Source: Saccharum officinarum (lineage: Eukaryota > Streptophyta > Magnoliopsida > Poales > Poaceae). From it: a stretch of 64,000 nt of DNA. The notes beneath the pieces are model-generated. The model had not been told where the DNA came from. It did not search any database and saw only the letters and a program-made list of their open reading frames with translations. The stretch spans positions 5,679,451 through 5,743,450 of the forward strand of contig CM036209.1 in NCBI GenBank assembly GCA_020631735.1, given 5' to 3'. Both the position numbers and the translations under genes were made by a program. The number at the start of each line of letters is the position of its first letter. Position 1 is the stretch's first letter. Of this stretch, positions 33,391 through 45,725 are shown piece by piece.

Positions 33391-33508
33391 TCGAATTGGA
33401 ATGTGCATATAAAATCAGTTCAGCTGGGGCTGATCTGTTGACTAATCAGATAGTTCAGGGAGTAACCCTAAACATATCAAACGACAATATAAGCTTAATC
33501 TGATAGTC

Positions 33509-36292
33509 ATGCCAGGGTTAGTTTTGGATGTGATCATGGGTATGAACTGGATGAATAAGATGGGGGTAGTAATCGATATTGGAGGAAGGAGTATCTCTCT
33601 TAAGGAACCAAGTGGAGAAGGCACCTTTCGGGTGGTCCTACCTCGGAAAGTAGACCTAGCTAGCACGACTTGTGCGGTCCAAACTACTCTGCTAGCCCAG
33701 GTTCCAGTGGTCTGTGAGTTTCCAGATGTGTTTCCGGATGAGTTACCTGGACTTCCACCAGACCGAGATGTTGAGTTTGCCATTGAGTTAATTCCTGGAA
33801 CAGCACCGATCTCGAGAAGGCCCTATCGGATGCCTCCCAATGAGTTAGCCGAATTGAAGAAGCAACTCCAGGACTTACTAAAGAAAGGTTTGATTCGTCC
33901 TAGCTCGTCTGAATGGGGATGCCCCGCTCTATTTGTGAAAAAGAAGAAGGATAACTCCTTACGCATGTGCGTGGATTATCGACCACTGAATGCAGTGACA
34001 ATTAAAAACAAGTATCCTCTTCCTCGGATTGATATCTTGTTTGACCAATTGTCTAAAGCCAAAGTGTTCTCTAAGATAGATTTGAGATCAGGATACCATC
34101 AGATAAAGATTAGGCCGCAAGATGTGCCTAAGACTGCGTTCTCTACCAGATATGGCTTGTACGAGTATCTTGTCATGTCCTTCGGATTGACAAACGCTCC
34201 TGCATACTTTATGTATCTGATGAATTCTGTTTTCATGCCAGAGTTGGACAAGTTTGTGATTGTGTTCATTGATGACATTCTAATATATTCAGAGAATGAA
34301 GAAGATCACGCAGAGCACCTCAGGATTGTCTTGACTAGACTCAGAGAACATCGACTGTATGCGAAGTTCAGCAAGTGTGAGTTCTGGCTTAAGACAGTTC
34401 CTTTTCTCGGCCACGTGTTGTCTGAAAATGGCATTTCCGTAGACCCTAGTAAGGTGCAAGAGGTTATGGACTGGAAGTCACCAACCTCAGTGCATGAAGT
34501 TCGCAGTTTTCTTGGTTTAGCCGGTTACTATCGTCGCTTCATACCGGATTTCTCGAAGATTGCCAAACCAATGACAAGCCTGTTACAGAAGGATCATAAG
34601 TTTGTATGGACAGAGGAGTGCGAGGCAGCTTTCTGCACCTTGCGAAAGTTGTTGACCACTGCTCCTGTTCTGGCCCAACCGGATATAGAAAAGTCATTTG
34701 ATGTGTTCTGTGACGCATCTAAGAATGGGTTAGGATGTGTACTAATGCAAAATGGAAGGGTCATTGCCTATGCCTCACGTCAATTGAGGAAGCATGAAGT
34801 TAACTATCCTACACATGATTTGGAGCTTGCAGCAGTAGTGCATGCTCTAAAGATTTGGAGACACTACCTGCTGGGTAATGTGTGTAATCTCTTTACAGAT
34901 CATAAGAGTCTCAAATACATTTTTACCCAATCTGAGTTGAACATGCGACAGAGAAGATGGTTAGAGCTGATAAAGGACTATAATCTAAACGTGCATTATC
35001 ATCCCGGGAAGGCTAATGTAGTAGCAGATGCACTGAGCAGAAAATCACATGCTATTGATGTGCAACCGTTGTTTGAAGAAGGGTTCAAATTGTTACATCC
35101 TGCTGTGTTGCATAATATTCAGATCAGTTGTACTCTGGAAAACCAGATCATTGAAGGTCAGAAGACAGATAAGGGAATCTTTCATATCAAGGAGAAGATG
35201 AAGAGGGAACCCACCAAACACTTTCGATTGGATGACCAAGGAGTGTTATGGTTTAAGGATCGCCTGGTGGTACCTAAGGATAGAGAGCTTAAGAACAAGT
35301 TGATGAATGAGACCCATCATTCCAAGCTATCTATTCACCCCGGAAGTAGTAAGATGTACCAAGATTTGCGACCCCGTTATTGGTGGACTAAGATGAAAAA
35401 AGAAATTGCAGCATACGTTGCTCGTTGCGACATGTGTTGTAGAGTTAAAGCTCTTCACATGAGACCTGCAGGACTTCTGCAACCCTTGTCTGTACCCGAT
35501 TGGAAATGGGATGATATAAGTATGGATTTCATCACTGGTCTTCCCACCACACAGAAGGGACATGATTCTATTTGGGTAATAGTAGATCGTCTCACCAAGA
35601 CAGCTCACTTTCTGCCAGTTAAGACAACATTCCGACCACCTCAATATGCAGAAAAGTACATTGCTGAGATTGTCCGATTACATGGTATACCAAAAACGAT
35701 CGTGTCTGATCGTGGTTCACAGTTTACCTCTCATTTTTGGGAACATCTTCATAAAGGTTTGGGTACTAGTTTGATTCGTAGTACGGCTTACCATCCACAG
35801 ACAGACGGGCAGACAGAACGAGTTAATGCTGTACTTGAAGATATGCTTAGAGCTTGTGTACTATCATCCAGAGGCTCATGGGAATCCTGGTTACCATTGG
35901 CAGAATTCGCTTACAACAACAGTTACCAAGAGAGTATCAAGATGGCACCTTTTGAAGCTTTATATGGCAGGAAGTGCAGGACACCGTTAAATTGGGTAGA
36001 GCCTGGAGAAAGAAGGTTTTATGGAATTGATTTTGTAGATGAGGCAGAGAAGAAGGTCCGTATTATCCGGCAAAACATGCAAGCTGCACAGTCCCGTCAG
36101 AAGAGTTATGCAGACAAGAGAAGGAGACCATTGGATTTCCAAGTGGGTGACTATGTCTATTTGAAGGTTACCCCCATGAAGAAGAAACGGTTTGGAATCA
36201 AGCAGAAACTGTCTGCTAGATATATCGGACCATACCAGATCATAGAGAAAAGGGTCCCGTGGCGTACAAGTTGCGATTGCCAGAAGGGATGA
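33509..36292 (+). CDS. Pol polyprotein of element D, copy 2 (long open frame, C-terminus frameshifted)
   Basis: 927 codons open from the first in-frame ATG; the true frame enters from the protease upstream, so this ATG is not the biological start. Domains: protease tail and linker (1-105), RT with catalytic FIDD (D255, D256), RNase H with D402 in FCDAS, integrase zinc region (HHSKLSIHP...CDMCC, about 605-650), and the catalytic triad D673, D734, E770 (35 residues between the last two). The integrase C-terminal domain begins near 870. A one-base loss in an A run near 36250 puts the last part in another frame (36259-36597). Copies itself through RNA in the cytoplasm and integrates in the nucleus when intact. 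This is the best preserved pol in the window. Confidence 0.92.
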   Translation: MPGLVLDVIMGMNWMNKMGVVIDIGGRSISLKEPSGEGTFRVVLPRKVDLASTTCAVQTTLLAQVPVVCEFPDVFPDELPGLPPDRDVEFAIELIPGTAPISRRPYRMPPNELAELKKQLQDLLKKGLIRPSSSEWGCPALFVKKKKDNSLRMCVDYRPLNAVTIKNKYPLPRIDILFDQLSKAKVFSKIDLRSGYHQIKIRPQDVPKTAFSTRYGLYEYLVMSFGLTNAPAYFMYLMNSVFMPELDKFVIVFIDDILIYSENEEDHAEHLRIVLTRLREHRLYAKFSKCEFWLKTVPFLGHVLSENGISVDPSKVQEVMDWKSPTSVHEVRSFLGLAGYYRRFIPDFSKIAKPMTSLLQKDHKFVWTEECEAAFCTLRKLLTTAPVLAQPDIEKSFDVFCDASKNGLGCVLMQNGRVIAYASRQLRKHEVNYPTHDLELAAVVHALKIWRHYLLGNVCNLFTDHKSLKYIFTQSELNMRQRRWLELIKDYNLNVHYHPGKANVVADALSRKSHAIDVQPLFEEGFKLLHPAVLHNIQISCTLENQIIEGQKTDKGIFHIKEKMKREPTKHFRLDDQGVLWFKDRLVVPKDRELKNKLMNETHHSKLSIHPGSSKMYQDLRPRYWWTKMKKEIAAYVARCDMCCRVKALHMRPAGLLQPLSVPDWKWDDISMDFITGLPTTQKGHDSIWVIVDRLTKTAHFLPVKTTFRPPQYAEKYIAEIVRLHGIPKTIVSDRGSQFTSHFWEHLHKGLGTSLIRSTAYHPQTDGQTERVNAVLEDMLRACVLSSRGSWESWLPLAEFAYNNSYQESIKMAPFEALYGRKCRTPLNWVEPGERRFYGIDFVDEAEKKVRIIRQNMQAAQSRQKSYADKRRRPLDFQVGDYVYLKVTPMKKKRFGIKQKLSARYIGPYQIIEKRVPWRTSCDCQKG

Positions 36293-36597
36293 GTTCGATC
36301 TTTCCCGTCTTTCACGTATCCCAGTTGAAGAAATGTCTGCGTGTTCCGGAAGAGAGAATAGAACCGCAGGGTATTCGGATCAAGGCGGACTTGGAATATC
36401 GTGAACAACCGGTTCGAGTTCTGGATACTAAGGACCGAGTCACTCGGAATAGAGTGGTAACAACCTACAAGATTCAGTGGAGCCATCATGATGAGAGTGA
36501 TGCTTCATGGGAAACGGGAGAATATCTTCAAACCGCGTATAAAGATTTTTACGATAAATGGTTCGTAACTCGAAATCTCGGGACAAGATTCTTATAA
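36259..36597 (+). pseudogene. Integrase C-terminus with chromodomain-like module, element D copy 2
   Basis: Continues the pol frame after a one-base shift. It begins with the GPY/F-like integrase tail (VFHVSQLKKCL), then a basic linker, then RVLDTKDRVTRNRVVTTYKI and QWSHHDESDASWE, ending EYLQTAYKDFYDKW. The pattern of aromatic strand, WxxH, SWE and C-terminal helix resembles the chromodomain at the end of chromovirus integrases. In that family such domains bind methylated H3 tails or guide insertion into heterochromatin. Some chromoviral versions lack part of the aromatic cage, and I cannot confirm binding here. Same module in copy 1 at about 28500-28690. Confidence 0.75.
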
Positions 36598-36607
36598 GGG
36601 GGAGGGC

Positions 36608-39600
36608 TGTAACACCCCTGGGTGTTAAGCATGCATTAGCATTTCAAAGCATAAAGCATTCAGCATCATTTCATGACTAGCATTGCATGAAATATAGCTC
36701 TTTTAAATTTAAACTTGAAAAACAAATAATTAGAACCCTAACTTTGATGTAAGTGCCAAAAAGGTAGTATACTTTTGGGTATTAGCAATTTTAAATAATC
36801 TAGAATAAATTAACATGATTTTTGGAGCAATTCTTGAATTCAAGTTTTTCTCAAATTTTGTTTTAAAAATATTCTAAACAAATAAATTTTTGATTAGCAA
36901 TTTAGCTTTAAATCCTAAATTCAAAATCTATTGAGAATTTTGAAAAATGCCCTACATGAAAGTTGTAGAGAATAAAATTTTGAACAACTTTTATTTTGGG
37001 CCAGAATTCTGAAAACCTCTTTTTCATCTTCAAATTCAATTTTGAAACAAATAAGGAAATCTAAAAATATTATTTATAAAGGAAAATTCGTTTTCACCCT
37101 ACTGGGCCGCGGCCTCCTTTTCGGCCCAGCGGCTCTGGCAGCCCGGCCCGTAGCCCCGCGTCGGCGTCCTCCCACGCGCGCCCGCGCGTGACGCCGTGGC
37201 GCCGCGGCAGAGCTCGGCCGCTGCGTGGCCGGACGCCGACGATGCCGCGCGACACGCGCCCCTATGGCCCCCGCAGCACCGCGCTCGCTTACCCCCCTCC
37301 ACGCGCTCGTCCGCCTCGGCTGCTCCCTCCATTCCCTCCTCTCGCCCCGCCAGCAGCAGCAGCGCACCGCCGCGCCATCACCAGCTCCCGGAGCTCCGCC
37401 ACCGCCGTTCGCGCTCGTGGCTGCTTCTCCGGCCGATTCCTCTCGGCCTCAGCTCCGCCCCGCTTCCCTCCACCGCGTGCGCGCCTCCACTCCGCCGCTC
37501 GAGCTTAGGTGAGGGCCAATTGGCCGCCCCCCTCCTCCACTGCCGCCATGGCCGCCGTTGGCCGACGCGCATTTCCGGAGCTCCCTGGCCCTTCATGCCT
37601 CCTCCGGTCTCAAGCATCCGCTTTCCCTTCGCCTAGCGGTGCTCGCGCTCGCCTTCTCGGCCGCCCCCGTGGCCTGCATTGGCTGGCCGACGAGCTCCAG
37701 CGCCGCCGTGCCGCCATCTCCGCCGGCGAGCCTCCTCCGGAGCTACCGCGCCGCTCGGAGTTGGTGCGCTGGGTGTGTCTCGGTGCGGGGAGCACGTTGG
37801 TGCCCTCCCCGTCGCCGGAGACCTCACCGACGGCGAGTTCGCCACCGGTCAGCGCCTCCCCCGCGCTACTCTGGCTGGCCGGTGGGTCCGTTGACCCATG
37901 GGTCCCGCGTGTCAGCGCGTGTGGGTGCACTGCACCGGGTGTATTCAGCGTTTTCACCGGCGAATTTTTAAAAGAATTAAGGAAAATAATTTCTCAGAAT
38001 TATGAAACAGCTTTGAAAAATCATATCTCAAGATTTATAGCTCCAAAAATCATGAAACAAAGTTTGAAATGTTCCTCTTGAATAGATCTACAGTTTAAAA
38101 ATAGCTCATGTTAATTTTGTGACACTTTGCTGTGCAAATTTATTTAATTGCTATAAATGCTGATATCTTAGAAAATATGTAGTAAATAAAATAATGAAGG
38201 AAAAAATGTGATTCTTGTTGCTTTAATCTTTATTAGTGATGTACTTTCTAGAAAAAATATTAGTGAAGCATATTCTATGAGAAATTTTTGAAGTGTAGTT
38301 CAAATGCTTTTAATTGATAATCTTTGTTATTTTTAGTAGAGGGCTAAATTTGTATAGAACATACATGTGATAATTTTTGTAGTATGTTAGTTTACTGTTG
38401 GTAACATAGGAAAAATGTGAAATCTGTTGTTTGATACTTTTTCTAGTACAAAATAATTTCATGCTCATATTTAGGCTATAACTTGTTTATTTTGTACAGG
38501 CAGTTTTACATAGGCAATTCTCATGAAAATTTAGTAGTAGGTTAGCTAGGGTAAGAGTAATCTACTGTAATTTTTATAAATTTTTATCTACACCAGAAAT
38601 AGGTGTTGTTGTGTAACCCTAGTTAAATAGGGAATAAAAGATTATTCTTTATGAGAAATTAAGAGAAATAAAATATGTTTGGTGTATCTTTGAAGCATCA
38701 TTATGCCTTGTTGATGTTGTGGTTGAGTTAGGTTGGTAAGCTTTGGTAGCTTAGGTTCACTTGTATGTGTAGATGATAGGCTAACTAATAGAAGAATAAG
38801 GTGCATGTTTTAGTGTATATGTTCTTGGATGACGTGGACTACCTTGTAGAAGAAATAGTTATATTCAAACTGCTCATTCCATGTGCTCATCTGCATCTCA
38901 TGTCATCAAAGCACTCCACCACAATCCGATGCATCATTCGCATGTTTACTTATGCACTTGCATCATACAGGATCGCAGGAAGAGTCGCAGGTAGCAGTAC
39001 AAGAGGAGCAGGCTTGGACGGATCAGCAGGAGCCCCAGGCACAGGAGGTGCCCGAGGAGGAAGAGTCAGGTGAGGAGCTGCCAGAGTGTGTCGACTACCA
39101 TCCTAGCTCATTCGAAAGAGGCAAGCCCCGGAGCATTTTAAGTCTCCTATTTTATAAAAGTTGTTCCTTACTACATGAACTATAGTTATATATATAATTG
39201 CATTAAGTTATAGGAGTTGAGTGAAACCGTTGTTGCATTATTACCTTGGCCACCGGATTATCTTTCACCCTGTTAGGTCAGGATCGAGTAAATTGCTTAG
39301 CCATGCTTAGACCGGTAGAAATCGGGTGATTTCCTGTCACCTGCGAGTTATAGGTGGATACCGGGTTATGGTTAGCTGTAATTGTGATCATAAAAAGTAA
39401 CCAAATATTGATGGATAAACGAAGACCGGGCGAAGTCTTATAGGGTTTTGGACTATAGTGATTCCATCTGTGTCGATTAAGGACCGATCGTTGCTCGTCC
39501 CTCTTGTCATGTTAAACGCATGCCTCACATTTAGCTGGCCGAATAAAGTACCTTTCGACCGTGAAGCTAGTGACACTTTTCGAGCCGGGATAAACTCGGG

Positions 39601-40606
39601 TTGGCAGACTGGTGTTGAAGGGGGTGTAACGGGGACACGAAGAGTGAGCCCAAGGTATGTCCTGGCAGTCGGGCGATCCCTGGGTAGTGCGATCCATGAT
39701 TGTTATCCCGCGGCTTCTTGGAAAGTGTCATTGGTGATCTACGTGACCCTGACGGGGGAAAGCAGGGTTTGTGTGAGGAATAAATCTCCAACTGAATAGG
39801 AATTCGATTCGAATCGCCGTCGCTCCCGGTTAGTGAGCACTTGACTCGAGCTATGGCATCGTAGTAACATTAATGGAACACTGATGGTTAAGTGAATGAT
39901 GTTGGAAATGCTAAACCTGATATGGTAATCTAGATTGTTAATGATGAATCAAGTGATTGTTTTAGCAATAGGTGCTTACCTAGCTTGAATAGGTTATACT
40001 AAAAGTGATGTAAAAAGTACTGGTATAGTTTTTCATAACAACTTATGCTTTTCGCAAATGAGTCAAGCCAGTCCAATCTATAAAGCCTTGCATGATCCTT
40101 GGTGTCCTTTATTTCTGGTTTATGACGGGTAAGTCTAGCTGAGTATATTCTCGTACTCAGGGCGTTGTTCCCATTGTTGTTACAGATGGTCAGATGTACT
40201 ATGGGTACTGCTCCAACTGTCTGTATCCGGCGATGGGCGACAAGTAGGACCTTGGGCAAGGGTCACTCTGTTCGTCTTATCTAATGCTTTTGTGGACCCT
40301 GACTATCTACTGGCACTGTATTTGAACTAAGTGTGTGTAAAACTACTTGCTTCCGCTATGTTATTTTGAACTATGTTGTAATAACTTTTATTCCGAACTC
40401 CGATGTACTCCACTTTTATTGTGAACTCTATGTATCATGTGAACTGTGGCTGCTAAATCAGTACGATCTTGGTTGTATGTTGGTTGGTTTGAAATCCCTC
40501 GTGATTTCACGGAATCTCGGGTTATACGGGTTTAAGTTTGATAAATTAACCGCCTCGGTGGAAGATTTTCTTACTTAATCTCGTATAATTACGTTGATCC
40601 GTTACA
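36608..40606 (+). repeat. LTR3 of element D
   Basis: 3999 bases, TGTAACACCCCTGGG to CCGTTACA, followed by the TTCTT target duplication. It is close to LTR1; a visible difference is an extra stretch near 37555-37575. A GC-rich island lies at about 37090-37900. An acidic coding-like stretch at about 38971-39113 is open here (listed separately). Confidence 0.93.
38883..39185 (+). CDS. Acidic open frame inside LTR3 of element D
   Basis: A 100-codon open frame whose middle is Gln/Glu-rich and biased in a protein-like way (residues with QEPQAQEVPEEEESGEELPE, then CVDYHPSSF). The coding-like part starts right after CATCATACAG (38970), an acceptor-like site. In LTR1 the same place has two TAG codons. 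Unknown protein; it may be a remnant of a captured or former element gene. Translation is not established. Confidence 0.35.
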   Translation: MLICISCHQSTPPQSDASFACLLMHLHHTGSQEESQVAVQEEQAWTDQQEPQAQEVPEEEESGEELPECVDYHPSSFERGKPRSILSLLFYKSCSLLHEL

Positions 40607-41642
40607 TTCTTCCATTCAATAGCTCATATGGTGTCTTCCCAAGCTTCCCATGGCAATAGAGACGGTTGCTATAATAGCAAGCCGTGTTGATGGCTTCACT
40701 CCAAAATGAATGACTAACATTGTATTCACTAAGCATTGATCTAGCCATATCAATCAAGGTTCTATTTTTCCTTTCAACTACACCATTGGATTGAGGAGTG
40801 TATGTCGGTGAGAATTGATGTCCAATACCAAGATCATCACACAAATCTTCAATTCTTGTGTTCTTGAACTCACTACCATTGTCACTTCTAATCTTCTTGA
40901 TGGTAGTCTCAAACTCATTTTGCACTCTCTTGACAAAAGACTTAAATAGATCATAAACATCACTCTTATCATAGAGAAAGAACACCCAAGTATATCTAGT
41001 GTAGTCATCCACTATCACAAAGCCATACTTATTGCCACCAATGCTAGTGTATGTTGTTGGCCCAAACAAGTCCATGTGCAATAGCTCAAATGCCTTTGAT
41101 GTGCTCATTTCACTCTTACTAGGATGTGCATTTCTAACTTGTTTGCCAGCTTGACAAGCACTACATGGTTTATCCTTCTCAAAGATGACATCCTTCAATC
41201 CTCTAACTAAGTCATGCCTCAAAAGTTTATTCAATTGTTTCATTCCAACATGACCAAGCCTTCTATGCCACAACCATCCCATACTAGATTTACTAAGCAA
41301 GCATGATGTCAATTATGTCTCACTATCATTGAAGTCAACCAAGTATAAGCTATCATGTCTAAATCCTTTGAATATAAAGTTTGATCCATCAACACTTATG
41401 ACTTCAACATCATCACTACCAAATATGCACTTGAAGCCAAGATCACAAAGTTGTGCCACCGATAAAAGATTGAAGTCCAAGCTCTCAACTAGCAACACAT
41501 TAGATATGCTCATGTCATTTGAGATAGCAATTTTACCAAGCCCTTTGACCTTGCCTTTCTTGTTGTTGCCGAAAGTGATAGCATCAAAACCACCATTTTG
41601 ATTTGTATCAATTGATTTGAACATACAAGAGTCTCCGGTCAT
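40607..41642 (-). pseudogene. Copia C pol, 5' part: protease end, GAG-pre-integrase, integrase core
   Basis: In coding order: the protease C-terminal part (GKIAISNDMSISNVLLVESL...LLSVAQLCDLG), a stop between ET and LTSCLL near 41312, the GAG-pre-integrase zinc region (LWHRRLGHVGMKQLNKL...CSACQAGK) and the integrase core (LHMDLFGP, the YGFVIVDDYTRYTWVFFL block, RSDNGSEF, SPTYTPQSNGVVERKNRTL). It is cut at TPYELLNGR by insertion of element D; the frame resumes at 18101. Confidence 0.92.
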
Positions 41643-41712
41643 ATGTTGAGTGCACCCACTATCAAGCTCCCAATGCCTTCCTCCGGCTTTGTAATTGACC
41701 TACAAGATAAGA

Positions 41713-43776
41713 TCAATTCCTTTTAGGTACCCAAACTTGTTTGGGTCCTCCAAGGTTAGTGACCAAGCTCTTAGGTACCCAAATGACTTTCTTCTTTGAG
41801 CCCATCCATGGTGTACCAATGAACTTAGCATGAACACCATTTGTACCCTTGGTAAGCATATAGAAAGAATCAAACTTAATTGAGGATACATTAGCATTGG
41901 ATTTCTTGTTTATGCATTGTTGCTCTATGTGACCAACTTGCTTGCAACTTTTGCAATAGCTACCATTGTTCTTCACAAAACGAGTCTTGTGAGGAGCAAA
42001 AGCGGCCTTGCGTTTCTTGGGGTTATAGCCCAATCCCTCTTTGTAGAGAGAAACTCTTTGGCTACCCAGGCACATAAGCAAGCGGTCCTCACCACCATAA
42101 GCCATAGCTAAGGTGTGATTGAGCTCTTTTACCTCCTTCTTGAGATTTTCATTCTCAACTATAAGTGTGGAGTCACAAGTGAAACCATCACTACTAGATG
42201 AGGATGATGTAGATGAGCTACATGAAGGGTTAGTGGGAGCAACAATAATAGGCTTATGAAAAGTTTCATCAATTATATCACATGATATGTCTATGTTGCA
42301 AGTTTTAGCTTTCTCAACATTAGTTGGCATGTTTTCACATTTTTCAACTAGAGAGGAATGAGCTTCTTCAAGATTAGTGTGAGACTTTTGAAGCTTCTTA
42401 TGGTCTACCTTTAGACTCTCATAAGATGCCCTAAGCTCATCAAGTTCTTGCATAAGGTTTTTCTTTTCCTTAAACAAGCTCTTGCACTCCTTTCTAGATT
42501 CTTTAAAATGTTGAGTGCAATCTTCTAGCATAGTGATTAATTCATCTTTAGTGAATTCTTCTTCATCACTATCACTATCACTAGCATTATCATGATCACT
42601 CTCATCATCGAATGATACCTTAACAGCCTTAGCCATGAAGCACGATAGAGTGTCGAAGAGGGAGACCTTCTCTTGGATGGCAATGCTAGCATGTCCCTTC
42701 TTCTAGCTCTTGTTGTCATCCTCATCATCACTTGAGGAATCATCACTATCCCATGTAGCAACATGAGAATCATTCTTCTTCTTATAAGAGCTCTCCTTCT
42801 TCTCTAGCTTCTTCTTTTGCTTCTTCCTCTCCTTCTTGATAGCATCTTCATCATCACTATCATAAGGACACTTTGCAATGAGATGGTCCTTGCTATGGCA
42901 TCTAAAACATCTCATGGTATGCTCATTCTTCTTGGATGAGTTCTTCCTCCTTGCATGAAAGCCCTTTTTCTTCATGAATTTCTCAAATTGCTTGACAAAA
43001 AGAGCCATCTTCTCATCAATGTCATCACTATCACAAGAGCTTGAGTCTTCATCACTTGATGATTCAATATTAGATTTGCCCTTGGATGTGGTGGCTTTGA
43101 ATGCCACACTCTTCTTCTTCTCATCATCTTTCTTCTCATTTTCCTTCTTCTTCTTCTTCTTGACCAACTCATCCTTCTCATCATCTTCTCTATATGAATC
43201 ATCGGTCATTACTTCTTGAAATACTTGTTGAGGAGTTGAATCCTTCAATGTAGTCCTCACTAGCACGGTGATCAATGTATCAAACCTCTTGGGCAAGCTT
43301 CTCAAGAACTTCATAGAGAATTAGTTGTCCTTGACCTTCTCACCAAGTGCCTTGAGCTCATTGACAATGACTTGCAACCTATGAAACATCTCCAGTACAC
43401 TCTCATCATCTTGCATCTTGAAGCTTGAAAATTTTTCTTGCAAGATATATGCTTTAGCGGTCTTTGTGCCATCGATGCCCTCAAATGTTTCTTCTAGCTT
43501 GGCCCAAGCATCATGAGGAATCTCAATGTTCTTTACTTGCTCAAAGGTCTTGTCATCTAATGCCTCATGAAGAGCACTAATGGCAATATCATTGCATTGG
43601 AGCTTCTTCTCTTCCACCGGTGTAGGTGCTTCCGGATTAGCAACCTCAAATTTTGTTTCGGTGACCTTCCACACTTCTCTATTGATTGACTTTAGGTGTG
43701 CGGTCATCTTAACCTTCCAATATGTATAATTTGTGCCATCAAAGTGAGGTGCCTTCTTAGTGTTGTTGATGTACAA
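41713..43776 (-). pseudogene. Copia C gag with two zinc knuckles (broken)
   Basis: Starts MYINNTKKAPHFDGTNYTYWK, typical of SIRE-like gag. A UBN2-type gag domain follows (WAKLEETFEG, KAYILQEKFSSFKM, MFHRLQVIVNELK). There are stops near 43321 (TAA after KVKDN) and near 42703 (TAG). Two CCHC knuckles are present: CFRCHSKDHLIAKC near 42910 and CKSCKQVGHIEQQC near 41930. Between them is a Lys/Ser/Asp-rich linker and a coiled-coil-like segment (42636-42400). Long gag with a second knuckle is a feature of this lineage. Confidence 0.9.
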
Positions 43777-43836
43777 GCTTAATTGAGCTATTTCTTTTTC
43801 ACCGTAGGTTGTTAAGCCTCAAATAAATGGTGTCTT

Positions 43837-43849
43837 GGCTCCGATACCA
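43837..43849 (-). other. Primer-binding site of copia element C
   Basis: On the minus strand TGGTATCGGAGCC lies two bases inside the 5' LTR end. It is close to the initiator-Met tRNA complement TGGTATCAGAGC. Confidence 0.8.
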
Positions 43850-43851
43850 CT

Positions 43852-45725
43852 TGTAAGGTCCAAATAGGCTAGAGGGGGGGTGAATAGCCTAATTAAAACT
43901 TCTACAAGAATTACTTAACCACAAGTTAGTACGAAAGGTGGCAAAGCAAAAGCACTAGCTCTAACTAATTAAGCAAGCCACCTACACAAGTCTAGTACTA
44001 GGCTATTCACTAAACACAACAACAACTACAAGCTAGAAACAAGAAGTAATACAAGAGAAGAGCTTCGAGTGATTATACCGCCGTGTAGAGATGAGAAGTA
44101 CCAATCAATCAATCACACAAGAGAAATCCTTGGGAAGAGAATGACACAAGAATTTATCCCGAGGTTCACTTGCTTCCCGGCAAGCTACTCCCCATTGTGG
44201 CGATACACCCACTTGTCGGTTCACGAGCTAATCGACTATCAAGAGTCGAGCCCTCGGCGGGTGCCGCACAACCGCACATAAGATGGGGATCCTCCAAGCC
44301 ACGAGCTCCACTAAAATATCCAATTTGCGAACTCCCGCGGGGAAGGATCAAGAACCCCTTACAACACTTGGTGAGGGCTCCAACAATCTCTAATTGTGAG
44401 CTCAATCACCTCCGCTGCTCCAAGCCGTCTATCGTGTCGGGAAACACGGAAGAGTAACAAGAAATCCGCAGCAACTTGAAGATCAAGTGCCTCTAGAATG
44501 CAACTCTCAAGCAATGCACTTGAATCTCACTCAAGATGTGCAACTATGCAAAGAGATGAGTGGAGGGGTTGTTCTCTAGCTTAAAGTATGTCTCTAGTTC
44601 TCAAAATGTGCAAGAGTTACCCTCAAACCCCGGACATGTTCTATTTATAGCGAAGGGGTACGCAGCTATCCGTTAGGAACTTAAACAGCCGAAATCACGC
44701 TGACCGGACGCGCTGGTCAAACTGACCGGACGCGCCGGTCGCGCAACGGCTAAGTTGCGAAGCACTGACCGGACGCGCTGGTCGCGCAGACCGGACGCGC
44801 TGGGTGCGACCGGACGCGCTGGTCCCGCAACTGACCGGACGCGCTAGTCAAGCCTGAGTAGTGCACAACGAAACAGCGACCGGACGCGCTGTAGAACTGA
44901 CCGGACGTCACAGTGCCAGCGTCCGGTTAGAGTCCAGTAAGCTCCCTGAACGACCGGACGCGTCCGGTCGTCAGTGACCGGACGCGCTGCGTGTCCGATC
45001 ATCAAGCTGAAACACGCGCAGAAGCTGAACGCTGACCGGACGCGTCCGGTCATACAGAGACCGCGTCCGGTCACCTCTGTGACCTCCGTTCGTCTCCGTT
45101 TCTTTTCCGACTTCCGGCGCAGTAGAAAATAGGCATTTCACTTCTCCAAAAAGCGCCGAATCCTGCCTCGTAAGCTCGGCGGGAGGGAGAGAGGAACCCA
45201 AACCCCTCTCTACCGCTCAAACTCCACCGCCTTCGCAAAAGTGCTAACAACACCAAGTGTACACCACCATGTACATGTGTGTTAGCATTTCACAATCATT
45301 TTCCAAGGCATTATGTTAGCTCTCAACTAGATCCTAATGCATATGCTCAAGAAATTGATCTAGTGGCACTTGATTTCCGAGCTAACCGTGATTGCCCCTC
45401 TTGATAGTCGGCTATGTATCCTAAACCCGGTCAATCACTTCTCTACTCATCTTAGACCGGCAAAAGGAAAACCCTATGGTTATACCTTTGCCTTGCGCTC
45501 TTAGATCCTTCTTTTCCACTTGATCATTATGTCCCTTATTTTATGTGCATCTCCACCATGATCATCATTTCATGTCCATGCACCATCTCTTTGTGATCTT
45601 GTGGCCACCACTCCTTGCCACATACACCTTCATCACATGTGTTGCTTATGCCTAACTCAAAACACTTAACACATGGCATTAGCAACTTGGTGTCATTAAT
45701 TACCAAAACCAAACTTGGGCTTTCA
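43852..45725 (-). repeat. 5' LTR of copia element C
   Basis: 1874 bases, partner of 13096-14950. It has the same TATA box (44641-44650) and CpG-rich repeat array (about 44699-45075). The array holds one extra repeat unit near 44803, which accounts for most of the 19-base length difference. Its outer end is followed by GAGGG at 45726-45730. Confidence 0.93.

Larger units (their letters stand above)
18102..40606 (+). mobile_element. Ty3/gypsy chromovirus element D, tandem dimer (LTR-int-LTR-int-LTR)
   Basis: Inserted in the integrase gene of copia C and flanked by TTCTT (18097-18101 and 40607-40611), with TGTAACACCC...CCGTTACA termini. Order: LTR1 18102-22044, internal1 22045-28709, LTR2 28710-29950 (with an N gap), internal2 29951-36607, LTR3 36608-40606. 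The internals are about 6.66 kb each and closely alike. Each carries PBS, ORF0 (H3-tail-like), gag-protease, pol and a C-terminal chromodomain-like module. LTRs of nearly 4 kb and the chromodomain suggest the Tekay/Del chromovirus lineage (inference). One target duplication for two units points to LTR-LTR recombination or an assembly join. Confidence 0.92.
13096..45725 (-). mobile_element. Ty1/copia element C (SIRE/Maximus-like), split by element D
   Basis: Minus-strand LTR retrotransposon bounded by LTRs at 13096-14950 and 43852-45725 and flanked by GAGGG (13091-13095 and 45726-45730). In coding order: 5' LTR (43852-45725), PBS, gag, protease, integrase, then the 22.5-kb element D insertion at 18102-40606, then the rest of integrase, RT, RNase H, PPT and 3' LTR. 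Without D it is about 10.1 kb. The long gag with two zinc knuckles and LTRs of about 1.9 kb suggest the SIRE/Maximus lineage (inference). No envelope-like frame is seen between RNase H and the 3' LTR. Confidence 0.92.

Noticed and set aside
42974..43219. Ser/Phe-rich plus-strand open frame in copia C
   Set aside because: Antisense of the Lys/Asp/Ser-rich gag linker; low complexity only.
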